Assembly: GCA_030054095.1 (NCBI GenBank)
Contig: JASGCO010000014.1
Span: forward strand, 30,496-94,495
From: Sediminibacterium sp.
Lineage (GTDB): Bacteria > Bacteroidota > Bacteroidia > B-17B0 > Aurantibacillaceae
Direction of reading: 5' to 3'
DNA: 64,000 nt
Below the pieces are notes generated by a model. That model was not told the origin of the DNA. It saw only the letters and a program-made list of their open reading frames with translations, and did not search any database. A program made the position numbers and the translations under genes. Positions 55,793 to 64,000 of this stretch are shown one piece after another. Positions within the stretch are counted from its first letter, which is position 1. Every line of letters begins with the position of its first letter.

Positions 55793-57223
55793 ATGTCGGC
55801 ACAGCTAACTAAAAATACTTTGTGGAGTCTTTTGGATATTGCGCTCTATCCTTTAATGATGATTATTGCCACCCCCGTTTTTATACATTATCTGGGATCC
55901 GAGCAGTATGGCGTATGGATGATGGCCGGAACCGTTAATCAATTTATGAATGTTTTAAACTTTGGTCTGGCCGACAGCACGGTAAAAATCATTGCATCGA
56001 ACAGAACCGCAGATATTCCCCGAATAGCTATTGATAAAATCCGCGCTAATTTTTCAAGGGCTTTATGGCTTGCTGTTATTATTTTTGTGTCCGGAATCCT
56101 TCTGGCCTTTTCGGGGTATATTCATCTGTGGTTTCATATTCCGGCCGACATGGAAAAAATGGCCAGATACATTTTAGTTCTGGCTTTTGCTTCTACGGGC
56201 ATAAAGTTTACCGAATTGGTTTTGCTCAGCATTTTTAAGGGTTACGAGCGTTTCGACATTTCGGCGCGTTTATCTATTTTGTCGCGCAACAGCGTCATTC
56301 TCGCCTCAATTGTTGCTGTTGTTTTTACCCGATCTTTAGTTGTTGTTTTCCTGATTACTGTGCTGCTAAATATTATTAACAGTACTGTACAGCTGATTAT
56401 TGTTTTAAAAAAGTATCCCTTTCTCCGGTTCAACCCGGGGACTTCGGGTTTAAGGCTCTTTGATGACAGGCAGCAGTTTTGGTATTGGCTGCAATCTGTA
56501 TTTGGGTTGCTTGGGTTTTTAAGCGACAAAATGATTGTTGGCTACTTTGGTGGATTAACTGTTTTGGGATACTATGCTACAGCGTCGCTCATTGGCAGTC
56601 AGATTTACAATGCTCTTACCGCTTTAGGCAATTTTATGTTTCCAAAAGTAGCGTTGCGTTTTAGTCAAAACCAAACCATTACGCCGCTGTACTATCGCTC
56701 GCGCTTTGCAATTGCAGCGTTAGGATGGGGTGGAATATCCTTTCTGATTCTATTTGGCTGCCCACTTTTTGAATGGTGGCTCGGAAAACCCTTTTATGAT
56801 GAATCCGCCACATTCATTCAACTCTATCTGGTTTATATTGCCGTTTTGTTATTAAACATTATTCCTACACAATTTATTAATGGTTCAAATCATGTTCAGT
56901 ATAACTCATGGATTGAACTGGGGCTCAGGTCGGCTCATCTTATGACCATGCCTGTTGGATATATGCTTGCCGGAGCAGAAGGCCTGCTGTGGGCGCTTAT
57001 CCTTGTTACCCTTTTTGTTCTTCCTGTTCAGTATTTTGTTTTCCATAAACGCATCCTTCTGTTTCCTTCGGCGGGTACTTCGGCATTGCTACCATTTCTT
57101 CCTGTAATTGGCATGGTTGGACTCGCTCTTAATACTTACCCCATCCTATTAATGCTATTTGTGTTATTTAGCGTATATTTCGTTTACTATCAACCAGCAG
57201 GATTTAAGTTGTGGAGAAAATAA
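55793..57223 (+). CDS. Lipid-linked oligosaccharide flippase (Wzx-like)
   Basis: 476 residues with about 12 membrane helices of the MATE/polysaccharide-export fold. The start SAQLTKNTLWSLLDIALYPLMMIIATPVFIHYLGSEQYGVWMM and the YFGGLTVLGYYATASLIGSQIYNAL segment are typical. It moves the undecaprenyl-linked repeat unit to the periplasmic side. It heads the rightward operon, followed without gap by the polymerase-like gene (TAATG overlap). Confidence 0.9.
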   Translation: MSAQLTKNTLWSLLDIALYPLMMIIATPVFIHYLGSEQYGVWMMAGTVNQFMNVLNFGLADSTVKIIASNRTADIPRIAIDKIRANFSRALWLAVIIFVSGILLAFSGYIHLWFHIPADMEKMARYILVLAFASTGIKFTELVLLSIFKGYERFDISARLSILSRNSVILASIVAVVFTRSLVVVFLITVLLNIINSTVQLIIVLKKYPFLRFNPGTSGLRLFDDRQQFWYWLQSVFGLLGFLSDKMIVGYFGGLTVLGYYATASLIGSQIYNALTALGNFMFPKVALRFSQNQTITPLYYRSRFAIAALGWGGISFLILFGCPLFEWWLGKPFYDESATFIQLYLVYIAVLLLNIIPTQFINGSNHVQYNSWIELGLRSAHLMTMPVGYMLAGAEGLLWALILVTLFVLPVQYFVFHKRILLFPSAGTSALLPFLPVIGMVGLALNTYPILLMLFVLFSVYFVYYQPAGFKLWRK

Positions 57224-58476
57224 TGACGAAATATTCGGGCTTATTCCGGCTTTCTATTCAAAAGATGGTGGGGCACCTGTACTTTTTCTTTAACTCATTA
57301 GGTCTGAAAGGCGGGCTTTTATATACCAACTTACTCACGCCCTTTTTCTTCGTATGGATTATAAACCATCGCTATCTGGGAGTTTTACTAAAAACATGTT
57401 CGGTCTTAGCTATTTATGGTTTCATTCATTTGGCCTATGGTGTTGATCACAAAAGCTTTCTGGTTTCAAATGCCTTGGCGATCAGTACCATTATTTTTGT
57501 GATAGCGGCCTACATTTACCTGAAACACTATTCTTCATTGCGCGATCTGATGCAACAAATTCTGGTTCTGAATTTTTTACTGGTTATTGTCGCTATTCCT
57601 TTCTATTTTCTGGACTATTCCTGGCAAAAATGGTTTTGGTACACCAATTTGTTTACCACGCAAAAAACATTTACCCGGTTGGCCCTGTTCACATTTGAGG
57701 CCTCTTACTATTCTTTGCTGCTAATTCCCTTATGTTATTATTATTACCTCCGGATTTTTCTCAGTATGCAACTGATAAAAGGCCGGACTGTTTTAGTAAT
57801 GATAACCTTACCATTATTACTTTCTTTATCGTTTGGCGTTATTGGCGGAACGTTGATAACTGCTTTTCTGATGTGCTGGCTTCACTTCAAACAACTGATC
57901 AGATACCGTTTGCCATTACAGATTTTATCTGTTGTGTTGATGGCCGCCATCTTAACCGGCCTTATTTTACTTATTTTCTTTTCGGACACGCTGGTTGTAA
58001 AACGCATGCTGAATGTATTTAGTGGCATTGATACTTCCACAAACGGGCGTACCTTTGAGGCTTTTCAGATCGCCTGGAAAGCGGCGGGATCAAAAAGTGT
58101 ATGGTTTGGTGGCGGACTGGGGCAAACCAAGTGGATTATTCCGGAAATTATTCATTCCGATTTTCCACACTGGGGTAAAATGGCTGTTTACCGCATACCT
58201 AACGCTGTAGCGGAAACTCTTGCCGTATTTGGCATATCAGGACTGATGATTCGTTTTGGGATATTGATTTACCTGTTCTTTAAAACAAATGTTCAGAATA
58301 ACTATTTCCGCCTGGCCTTGTTTATCTTCATTTTTATTTATCAGTTTACCGGTAGTTATATTACCAACGTTGTTGAGTATGTTATCTGGCTTTTAGTCTT
58401 TGTTAATTGTTTCCCAGAATTTGATAAAAAGCCATTATCTTCAAGTACTGTTCCGCATGCAAAAACCGCCCCTTAA
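57223..58476 (+). CDS. O-antigen polymerase/ligase-like membrane protein (first of two)
   Basis: 417 residues from the ATG at 57223; a GTG at 57211 is in frame but the ATG overlaps the flippase stop. About ten membrane segments and a large extracytoplasmic loop (about 280-335). That loop contains GRTFEAFQIAWKAAG and FGGGLGQTKW followed by PNAVAETLAVFGISGL, a Wzy-like pattern. Such proteins polymerise or ligate oligosaccharide units. Sequence divergence is high in this group, so the split of roles between this and the gene at 60624 cannot be decided from sequence. Confidence 0.75.
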   Translation: MTKYSGLFRLSIQKMVGHLYFFFNSLGLKGGLLYTNLLTPFFFVWIINHRYLGVLLKTCSVLAIYGFIHLAYGVDHKSFLVSNALAISTIIFVIAAYIYLKHYSSLRDLMQQILVLNFLLVIVAIPFYFLDYSWQKWFWYTNLFTTQKTFTRLALFTFEASYYSLLLIPLCYYYYLRIFLSMQLIKGRTVLVMITLPLLLSLSFGVIGGTLITAFLMCWLHFKQLIRYRLPLQILSVVLMAAILTGLILLIFFSDTLVVKRMLNVFSGIDTSTNGRTFEAFQIAWKAAGSKSVWFGGGLGQTKWIIPEIIHSDFPHWGKMAVYRIPNAVAETLAVFGISGLMIRFGILIYLFFKTNVQNNYFRLALFIFIFIYQFTGSYITNVVEYVIWLLVFVNCFPEFDKKPLSSSTVPHAKTAP

Positions 58477-59548
58477 AATAGTAATGATTGCCCGGCCCAA
58501 TCTGTTTTCGGTAACCGGCGGTGATACCATTCAGGTAAAAGAAACGGCTCATGCGCTCCGCCAATTGGGAATAAATGTGGATGTTGTTGTAAACGGGGAA
58601 ATAAATTATTCGCAATACGATCTCCTTCATTTTTTTAATGTGATTACGCCCGAAGATATTTTAGGACATATACGCCGTACCAACAAGCCTTTTGTTGTTT
58701 CTACCATCTATGTCAATTACCGTGAGTACGACCGGTATCACCGGGGTGGCAGCATCGGTTACTTAAGCCGCTTTTTATCACGAGATGGGATTGAGTATGT
58801 AAAAACCACCGGCAAATTTTTACTAAAAGGCGAAAAAGTGAGCACTCCTTTGTTTTTTATAAAGGGACATCGCCGGTCCATTCAACACATATTGAAGCGG
58901 GCTTCTCTTCTTCTTCCCAACTCCGAAAACGAATACCGGCGTCTTGTTACTGATTACGGCATAAAGAAATCTTACCGTGTTATCCCAAACGCCATCAATC
59001 CCGACTTATTTAAACCGATTCCACACACTGAGCGTAATATTGTTTTATGCGTTGCGCGCATAGAAGGGCAGAAAAACCAATTAAACGTTATCCGCGCACT
59101 TAATGGTGCTCCTTACAAGGTTGTATTTATTGGGGCAGCAGCGCCCAATCAATTGGCCTATTACAAACAATGCCGGGATGAAGCAGCTGAGAATATTACT
59201 TTTGTTGATTTTATTCCACAGCCACAATTATTAAAGTACTATAGTTCGGCTAGGGTACACATACTTGCCAGTTGGTTCGAAACGACAGGACTGAGCAATC
59301 TGGAAGCCGGTGCCATGTGTTGTCGTTTAGTGGCCGGAGACAGGGGCGACGTGAGGGATTATCTGGGAGATGAAGCGTTTTATTGTGAACCGGGAGATCT
59401 TTCTTCTATACGAAACGCCGTAGATAAAGCCTGGCAGGCCGCTGAAACCTCGGCCCTTAGTGATAAAATACGTCAGAATTATATCTGGCCTAAAACAGCA
59501 GAAGCAACACTCCAAGCATACCAATCTGTTTTAACCTCTTCCACATGA
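58457..59548 (+). CDS. Glycosyltransferase family 4-type enzyme
   Basis: 363 residues from the ATG at 58457, giving a 20-bp overlap with the previous gene. GT-B fold: N-terminal VMIARPNLFSVTGGDTIQVKETAHALRQLG with the glycine-rich acceptor loop, and a C-terminal nucleotide-sugar site, ENIVLCVARIEGQKNQLNVIRAL and SWFETTGLSNLEAGAMCC with the E-x7-E retaining motif. It transfers one sugar of the repeat unit on the cytoplasmic face. The donor is unknown. It is in the operon with the flippase and ends with an ATGA overlap to the next gene. Confidence 0.9.
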   Translation: MQKPPLKIVMIARPNLFSVTGGDTIQVKETAHALRQLGINVDVVVNGEINYSQYDLLHFFNVITPEDILGHIRRTNKPFVVSTIYVNYREYDRYHRGGSIGYLSRFLSRDGIEYVKTTGKFLLKGEKVSTPLFFIKGHRRSIQHILKRASLLLPNSENEYRRLVTDYGIKKSYRVIPNAINPDLFKPIPHTERNIVLCVARIEGQKNQLNVIRALNGAPYKVVFIGAAAPNQLAYYKQCRDEAAENITFVDFIPQPQLLKYYSSARVHILASWFETTGLSNLEAGAMCCRLVAGDRGDVRDYLGDEAFYCEPGDLSSIRNAVDKAWQAAETSALSDKIRQNYIWPKTAEATLQAYQSVLTSST

Positions 59549-60633
59549 ATCTGGCAATAATAGGAACCCGCGGCATTCCAAATCATTATGGCGGCTTTGA
59601 ACAGCTGGCCCAATACCTTTCTGTTATGCTTGTGGAGCGGGGACACCAGGTTACCGTGTACTGCTCTTCCCTTCATCCGCTTAAACATAAACATTACAAA
59701 GGGGTAAAACTGGTTTACTGCTACGATCCGGAAAATTACATAGGCAGCGCCGGGCAATTTGTATATGATCTGAATTGTATTTGGCACAGCCGGTCGCAAT
59801 CCTTCGATATTATTCTCCAGCTTGGCTACACCAGTAGTTCCGTTTGGTCATGGCTCTTTCCAAAAAAAGCAAAAATTGTTACCAACATGGATGGTCTTGA
59901 GTGGAAACGCAGCAAATATGGCAAGTGGACGCGGCTATTTCTGTTGCAAGCCGAAAAGTGGGCGGCACGAAACAGTCATCTTTTAATTGCAGACTCCACA
60001 GGAATACAACAATACCTGAAAGCGTCTCTTAACGTTGATTCCATGTACATCCCCTATGGCGCCGATTTGGTAACACAAGCAGAGGCATCACTCATTCAAC
60101 CATATAGCGTAAGTTCCGGCGCTTTCTTTTTGGTTATTGCCCGCCTGGAACCAGAGAATAACGTAGAGTGTATCATCAAAGGCTATCTCTTGTCAGGACG
60201 CGCCGAAACACTTGTAATTATTGGCTCTACCCGTACAGCTTTTGGAAAGTACCTCAAACAACACTACGCCTCGGAACAAGTCGTTTTTAAAGAGTCTGTT
60301 TTTGACATAACACACTTAAATGCCCTCAGAGCCAACTGTCTGTTATATTTTCATGGTCATTCCGTTGGCGGCACAAATCCGTCTTTGCTTGAAGCAATGG
60401 CATCCGGTGCTCCAATTTGTGCACACAATAATGTGTTTAACCGCTCCATTCTGGAAGAGGATGCCTGTTACTTTTCGGAAGAAAAAGAGGTTGCTTTCTT
60501 TTTAAAAAATCTGCCGGCTCCCGAAGAGCGGAGAGTTTGGGTACAAAATAACCTGACAAAGATTAAAACATTGTATAGTTGGGAAAAGTGTTGCCTTGCC
60601 TATGAAAAGGCTTTTATTGAAGCATGCCGGTGA
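59545..60633 (+). CDS. Glycosyltransferase of the DUF1972/rhamnosyltransferase type
   Basis: 362 residues. The start MNLAIIGTRGIPNHYGGFEQLAQYLS is characteristic of the group that includes WchF- and Cps2F-like rhamnosyltransferases. The C-terminal site HSVGGTNPSLLEAMASGAPICAHNNVFN is that of a GT4-type enzyme. It likely adds a second sugar. Overlap of 4 bp with the previous gene and 10 bp with the next gene supports one operon. Confidence 0.88.
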   Translation: MNLAIIGTRGIPNHYGGFEQLAQYLSVMLVERGHQVTVYCSSLHPLKHKHYKGVKLVYCYDPENYIGSAGQFVYDLNCIWHSRSQSFDIILQLGYTSSSVWSWLFPKKAKIVTNMDGLEWKRSKYGKWTRLFLLQAEKWAARNSHLLIADSTGIQQYLKASLNVDSMYIPYGADLVTQAEASLIQPYSVSSGAFFLVIARLEPENNVECIIKGYLLSGRAETLVIIGSTRTAFGKYLKQHYASEQVVFKESVFDITHLNALRANCLLYFHGHSVGGTNPSLLEAMASGAPICAHNNVFNRSILEEDACYFSEEKEVAFFLKNLPAPEERRVWVQNNLTKIKTLYSWEKCCLAYEKAFIEACR

Positions 60634-61877
60634 TAACAACATACATACGGGACAAAGTTCATTACGCTTTGCTGGCTGCTATAATAGCGTCCTGTGTTTT
60701 TCCTCATCCATATACCTCCTGGCTGATTGTCTTGTGCAGTCTTCACTGGCTGATAGATCCAAAACTGTTCACTAAAATCAAAATCAGTGCGCGTCAACCT
60801 CTGACAAAATTTTTATGGTTGTTTTATCTTGCGTATATCATCAGCGCGTTAATCAGTCATAATCATCGTGAAGGATTTGCCATTGTTGAACGTCGCAGCG
60901 CGCTTCTGGTTTTACCACTTCTTATTCTGGGGCAGCCCATACAAAATAATCAAATCCGTAACATTATTCTGGCGTTTGTTGGTTCATTAATTATTGCCTT
61001 TATAATTTGTCTGGTGTATGCTGTTTCGCAATACCTGCAAAAACAGGAAGTTTCTGTTTTCTTTTACCATCCGTTTGTACGCATACTAAAAGGGCACGCT
61101 GTTTATATAGCGTCGTATTGTGTTATCGGTATTCAGGGTTTGTTGTTTTTCAGACACGAGATTGACCGCTGGTTTCTGGTTAGCGGGCTGTTTATTTTAC
61201 TTGTTTTTATAGTGCTTCTAAATTCTAAAATGGTTTTATTCTGTTTGCTGATTGGTTTAATCGTGTTTGGTTTAAGGGAATGGTCTCTAAAAAAGGCTTT
61301 TGGTTTATCTGCTATCGCTGGCCTTTGCCTGTTTGCTGCAATAAGTGTTCTTCCGAACACAAAACAACGGTTTCTGGAAGAATGGCGTACAGACTGGCAC
61401 GTGGTTAAGCAAGATTCCTTCAGGTACGATACGCCCTTCACCGGTTTATCGCTCAGGCTTGTTTTCTGGAAACTTTCTGTTTCCATTATACGTGAACAGA
61501 ACGCATGGATAAAAGGGGTAAATACCGGCGATTTTCAGGATATACTCAATTCACACTATGCCGGAAGAGGAATTTACATGGGTAATCCTGAACTTGGGGA
61601 TACGGGTTACAGGGGTTATGGTCCGCACAATCAATACATAGAGTTACTGTTAAGTATGGGGTTGCCATTTTTAGTCTTTTTTATCCTGATGTTGGTGTAC
61701 CTTTTCCGTAAAGCGCTTCTGGAAAAAAACTATTTATCGTTCCAGCTTCTGCTTTTGTTTAGTCTTTTCTTTTGGTCTGAGTCTGTTCTCAGTATGGCCA
61801 AGGGAATCATTCCTTTCGTGTATTTTTTATGCCTGTTCACTCAATATGTTGCTTTTTTTAACAACGATAGAAAATAA
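60624..61877 (+). CDS. O-antigen ligase/polymerase-like membrane protein (second of two)
   Basis: 417 residues with about ten membrane helices. The long periplasmic loop (about 230-340) holds RLVFWKLSVSIIREQNAWIKGVNTGDFQ and the hallmark GPHNQYIELLLSMGLPFLVFFILM of the WaaL/Wzy_C family. It probably joins the finished chain to lipid A core or polymerises it. With the gene at 57223 the locus has one candidate for each job, but which is which is not shown. It is followed after 28 bp by the phosphoglycosyltransferase. Confidence 0.85.
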   Translation: MPVITTYIRDKVHYALLAAIIASCVFPHPYTSWLIVLCSLHWLIDPKLFTKIKISARQPLTKFLWLFYLAYIISALISHNHREGFAIVERRSALLVLPLLILGQPIQNNQIRNIILAFVGSLIIAFIICLVYAVSQYLQKQEVSVFFYHPFVRILKGHAVYIASYCVIGIQGLLFFRHEIDRWFLVSGLFILLVFIVLLNSKMVLFCLLIGLIVFGLREWSLKKAFGLSAIAGLCLFAAISVLPNTKQRFLEEWRTDWHVVKQDSFRYDTPFTGLSLRLVFWKLSVSIIREQNAWIKGVNTGDFQDILNSHYAGRGIYMGNPELGDTGYRGYGPHNQYIELLLSMGLPFLVFFILMLVYLFRKALLEKNYLSFQLLLLFSLFFWSESVLSMAKGIIPFVYFLCLFTQYVAFFNNDRK

Positions 61878-61905
61878 AAATATTACTTTCGTCCCCGTTT
61901 AAATA

Positions 61906-62535
61906 ATGAGTTCCACAGCACTGGAAAAACCTATCAACCTTTTACTAAAACGCACCATGGATATTATGGTGTCCATTTTTGTTATTCTTTTGATTTTGTC
62001 GTGGCTGCTGCCTATTCTTGCCATTTTTATTAAACTCTCTTCAAAGGGGCCTGTCTTTTTCATACAACAGCGTAGTGGCAGAAACAATATCCCTTTTCCT
62101 TGCGTAAAGTTAAGAAGCATGTACACCAATGTACTGGCTCATAAACAACAAGCGGTTGATAACGATCCCCGGGTTACTCCTGCCGGTAAATTTATCAGGC
62201 ATTACAGTTTAGATGAATTACCTCAGTTTTTTAATGTCCTGGCTGGTCACATGTCGGTGGTTGGTCCACGTCCGCACATGCTTTTTCATACAGAGAGTTA
62301 CTCACAACAGGTAGATACGTATATGTCGCGTTTAAATGTAAAACCCGGCATCACCGGATTATCTCAGGTGATGGGTTACAGGGGGGAAATAAAAAATCGC
62401 GCCATGATTGCCAACCGAGTCAGGCTTGATCTCTTTTACATTAAAAAATGGTCTCCCTGCCTTGATTTAGCATTGATCCTGAAAACAGGGCGTTTGCTGG
62501 TGTTTGGGGATAACAGTAAAAGCACGCAAAAATAG
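61906..62535 (+). CDS. Undecaprenyl-phosphate phosphoglycosyltransferase (monotopic, initiating)
   Basis: 209 residues. A membrane-associated reentrant helix (about 20-45, IMVSIFVILLILSWLLPILAIF), then the catalytic domain with GPVFFIQQRSGRNN, the Asp-Glu dyad in YSLDELPQFFNVLAGHMSVVGPRPHM and KPGITGLSQVMGYRGE. It lacks the long N-terminal helices of WbaP and so is the short PglC-like form. It transfers the first sugar phosphate to undecaprenyl phosphate and starts repeat-unit synthesis. It is the last gene of the operon, convergent with the Omp85-like gene (7-bp gap, no terminator seen). Confidence 0.93.
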   Translation: MSSTALEKPINLLLKRTMDIMVSIFVILLILSWLLPILAIFIKLSSKGPVFFIQQRSGRNNIPFPCVKLRSMYTNVLAHKQQAVDNDPRVTPAGKFIRHYSLDELPQFFNVLAGHMSVVGPRPHMLFHTESYSQQVDTYMSRLNVKPGITGLSQVMGYRGEIKNRAMIANRVRLDLFYIKKWSPCLDLALILKTGRLLVFGDNSKSTQK

Positions 62536-62542
62536 ATCCATT

Positions 62543-63979
62543 TTAAAAACCAGAGGTCAGGTGAATATAAATACCACCCCTCATTTGCCTGTTAACAGAG
62601 TATTCTATTCTTAACACCACATCGTAATAACTAATCATATCCACACCTAAGCCATATCCATATTGCCAGTTATTTGCCAGATTATTCGTTTCCTGAAAAA
62701 ACCGGTCTTCTACATAACCAATATCACCATGTAAATTCATAAACATATAAAACGGAATGGTATTAAATTGCTTTATCTTCCGGATAATGTGTGGTTTGAA
62801 AAACCGTGTCTTTACCAGTTGAAACCGGAGGCTGTTTTTACTGTAGAAATAGCTTTGCCCGTCTAAAACATAATACTCGTAACCCCTCAGATTGTCGTTG
62901 TAACCTAGCCCCCTGTTTAAAAAGAAATTCCATTTCTCGGGCCGCATATAACGGGTTTTAATTTGATTCGCCAGAAAGAACCGTCCGCCAAGCGCTGTAT
63001 GCTTTTTAAGGGAACTTGTGATGCTAAGGTTGTCAATTGCGGCATCCGGATTAAAAGATAACCCCTCTTTTATCAACCACATATCAAACGCCCAGCCCCG
63101 CAAAGGATATTGTTTATTGTCGCGTTCATCATAGGCATAACGGTATTCTGCTTTTACAAATTCTGTTTCCCGGTGTCCGTTTCCGAAATACCGGGTCTGG
63201 AGTTTAGCAATGGTATCGCTCACCACGGCGTTATTGTAAGAAAAGTCCAGAAGGTGCCTAAGGTACAAACCCTGCCGGTACTGCAAACTGGCCTTTGCCT
63301 CGTGATTAGCGAACACGTACTGGTGATAATCTCTATAAAAAAGTGGCGCATTCTGTTCGGTACGGTACGTTATTTCGTTATTTCGTCCGTAACTATAGGC
63401 GATTTTAAAGCCAAGGGTTTGTTCCGCATTAAGATAAGGTAACTCATATGAGCAGCCATATAGTTCAGAATAACCCCGCCTCGCTATTATCACCATTCTG
63501 TCCTTGTTACCACTAAAATTATCGAACCCCAGCGCGAAGCCATAATTAATGCGAAACAGGTCTTTGGTTTGCCACCAGGTATTCAAATTACGGTCTTGTA
63601 TTTCAAATAATGGGATTGGCCAGATATACCATCTTTCTTTAACCAGCACATCGAGGTCAATTTGCTTTATATCATGGTGAACTGTTGCTTTTATGCTATC
63701 GTATATAAAAAGCTGAGTGTTAAAAATATTTTGTTCACTCCGTTTTAAAATATAAGGTAAGGTTTTTAATACCAGTGTATCTGTTTCGCGCTTTACAAGT
63801 TCACGACGAATGATCCGGTCCTTTGTTATTTTATTTCCTGTGTACCGTATCGCTCCGATTTTATAAGTGGTCAAACTGTCGGGAGAGATTATGTTTTGTG
63901 TGAAGGCGTTACAATAAATGAATAACGCTCCGATAAGTACAAAAAGCTTACGTACACTATTAACCGGTGGTTTATGCAT
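62543..63979 (-). CDS. Omp85/BamA-like outer-membrane protein with POTRA domain
   Basis: 478 residues from the ATG at 63979, where the signal peptide (about 1-28, ending FTQ) starts; an ATG at 63997 is also in frame. Residues 40-125 match a POTRA-type module (YKIGAIRYTGNKITKDRIIRRELVKRETDTLVLK). The remainder is a beta-barrel with alternating aromatic strands and ends RGGIYIHLTSGF, with the terminal aromatic of outer-membrane proteins. One POTRA module and 478 residues are fewer than BamA (five POTRA modules), so it is a small Omp85-family protein. Substrate unknown. It is convergent with the polysaccharide operon. Confidence 0.8.
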   Translation of the reverse strand: MHKPPVNSVRKLFVLIGALFIYCNAFTQNIISPDSLTTYKIGAIRYTGNKITKDRIIRRELVKRETDTLVLKTLPYILKRSEQNIFNTQLFIYDSIKATVHHDIKQIDLDVLVKERWYIWPIPLFEIQDRNLNTWWQTKDLFRINYGFALGFDNFSGNKDRMVIIARRGYSELYGCSYELPYLNAEQTLGFKIAYSYGRNNEITYRTEQNAPLFYRDYHQYVFANHEAKASLQYRQGLYLRHLLDFSYNNAVVSDTIAKLQTRYFGNGHRETEFVKAEYRYAYDERDNKQYPLRGWAFDMWLIKEGLSFNPDAAIDNLSITSSLKKHTALGGRFFLANQIKTRYMRPEKWNFFLNRGLGYNDNLRGYEYYVLDGQSYFYSKNSLRFQLVKTRFFKPHIIRKIKQFNTIPFYMFMNLHGDIGYVEDRFFQETNNLANNWQYGYGLGVDMISYYDVVLRIEYSVNRQMRGGIYIHLTSGF

Positions 63980-64000
63980 TGTATAGTTACATTCCATGCC

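Overview
The window looks like chromosomal DNA of a member of the Bacteroidota. The evidence is four secreted proteins ending in type IX secretion (T9SS, Por) C-terminal sorting domains, several promoter-like TAnnTTTG (-7) elements, a transketolase split into two genes, and a gene content of ParE, RpoN, LpxK, MreBCD-PBP2-RodA, LytTR and TPR-kinase signalling typical of non-motile gliding or environmental Bacteroidota. The class cannot be fixed from the sequence. I see no rRNA, tRNA, CRISPR array, insertion sequence or prophage.

Layout. 1-2.0 kb: the N-terminal part of a sensor kinase, divergent from a T9SS cargo protein, with four helically phased TTAA(C/G)T boxes between them. 2.0-5.9 kb: a full SAM-I riboswitch, antiterminator and terminator leader in front of metH. 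6-10.1 kb: an outer-membrane protein, a lipoprotein, and a pair made of a copper monooxygenase with a c-type heme motif and a small cytochrome c-like lipoprotein. 10.1-20.3 kb, minus strand: ribE, a TlpA-like thioredoxin protein, a three-gene LPP20/CsgG-like envelope cassette, parE, an AIM24 protein, ychF and a lipoprotein. 20.4-23.7 kb: the two transketolase subunits with a secreted von Willebrand A protein between them. 23.7-28.4 kb: an unknown exported protein, metG, ldcA and a hydrolase. 28.4-28.8 kb: a gene-free stretch with repeats. 28.8-40.8 kb: tyrS-rpoN, DedA, a purine nucleoside phosphorylase, lpxK, a sialidase-like T9SS protein, truB-uppP plus a small membrane protein, an orphan efflux adaptor, and purH. 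41-46.5 kb: the rod-shape operon mreBCD-mrdA-rodA. 46.8-51.4 kb: a T9SS protein and a LytTR regulator/TPR-kinase pair.

51.6-62.5 kb is a surface-polysaccharide locus. A rightward operon encodes a flippase, two Wzy/WaaL-like membrane proteins, two glycosyltransferases and the initiating phosphoglycosyltransferase. A leftward operon encodes a Wzz-like chain-length protein, a B12-binding-type radical SAM enzyme, a methyltransferase and a nucleotidyltransferase. The two diverge from one 190-bp intergenic region. The window ends in an Omp85-like outer-membrane protein.

The best candidates for little-described biology are the LPP20/CsgG-like trio (12.0-15.5 kb), the Wzz-radical SAM-methyltransferase-nucleotidyltransferase cassette (51.6-55.6 kb), the heme/copper monooxygenase pair (8.2-10.1 kb) and the VWA protein inside the transketolase operon (21.3-22.7 kb). 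The metH leader is the best-supported regulatory element.
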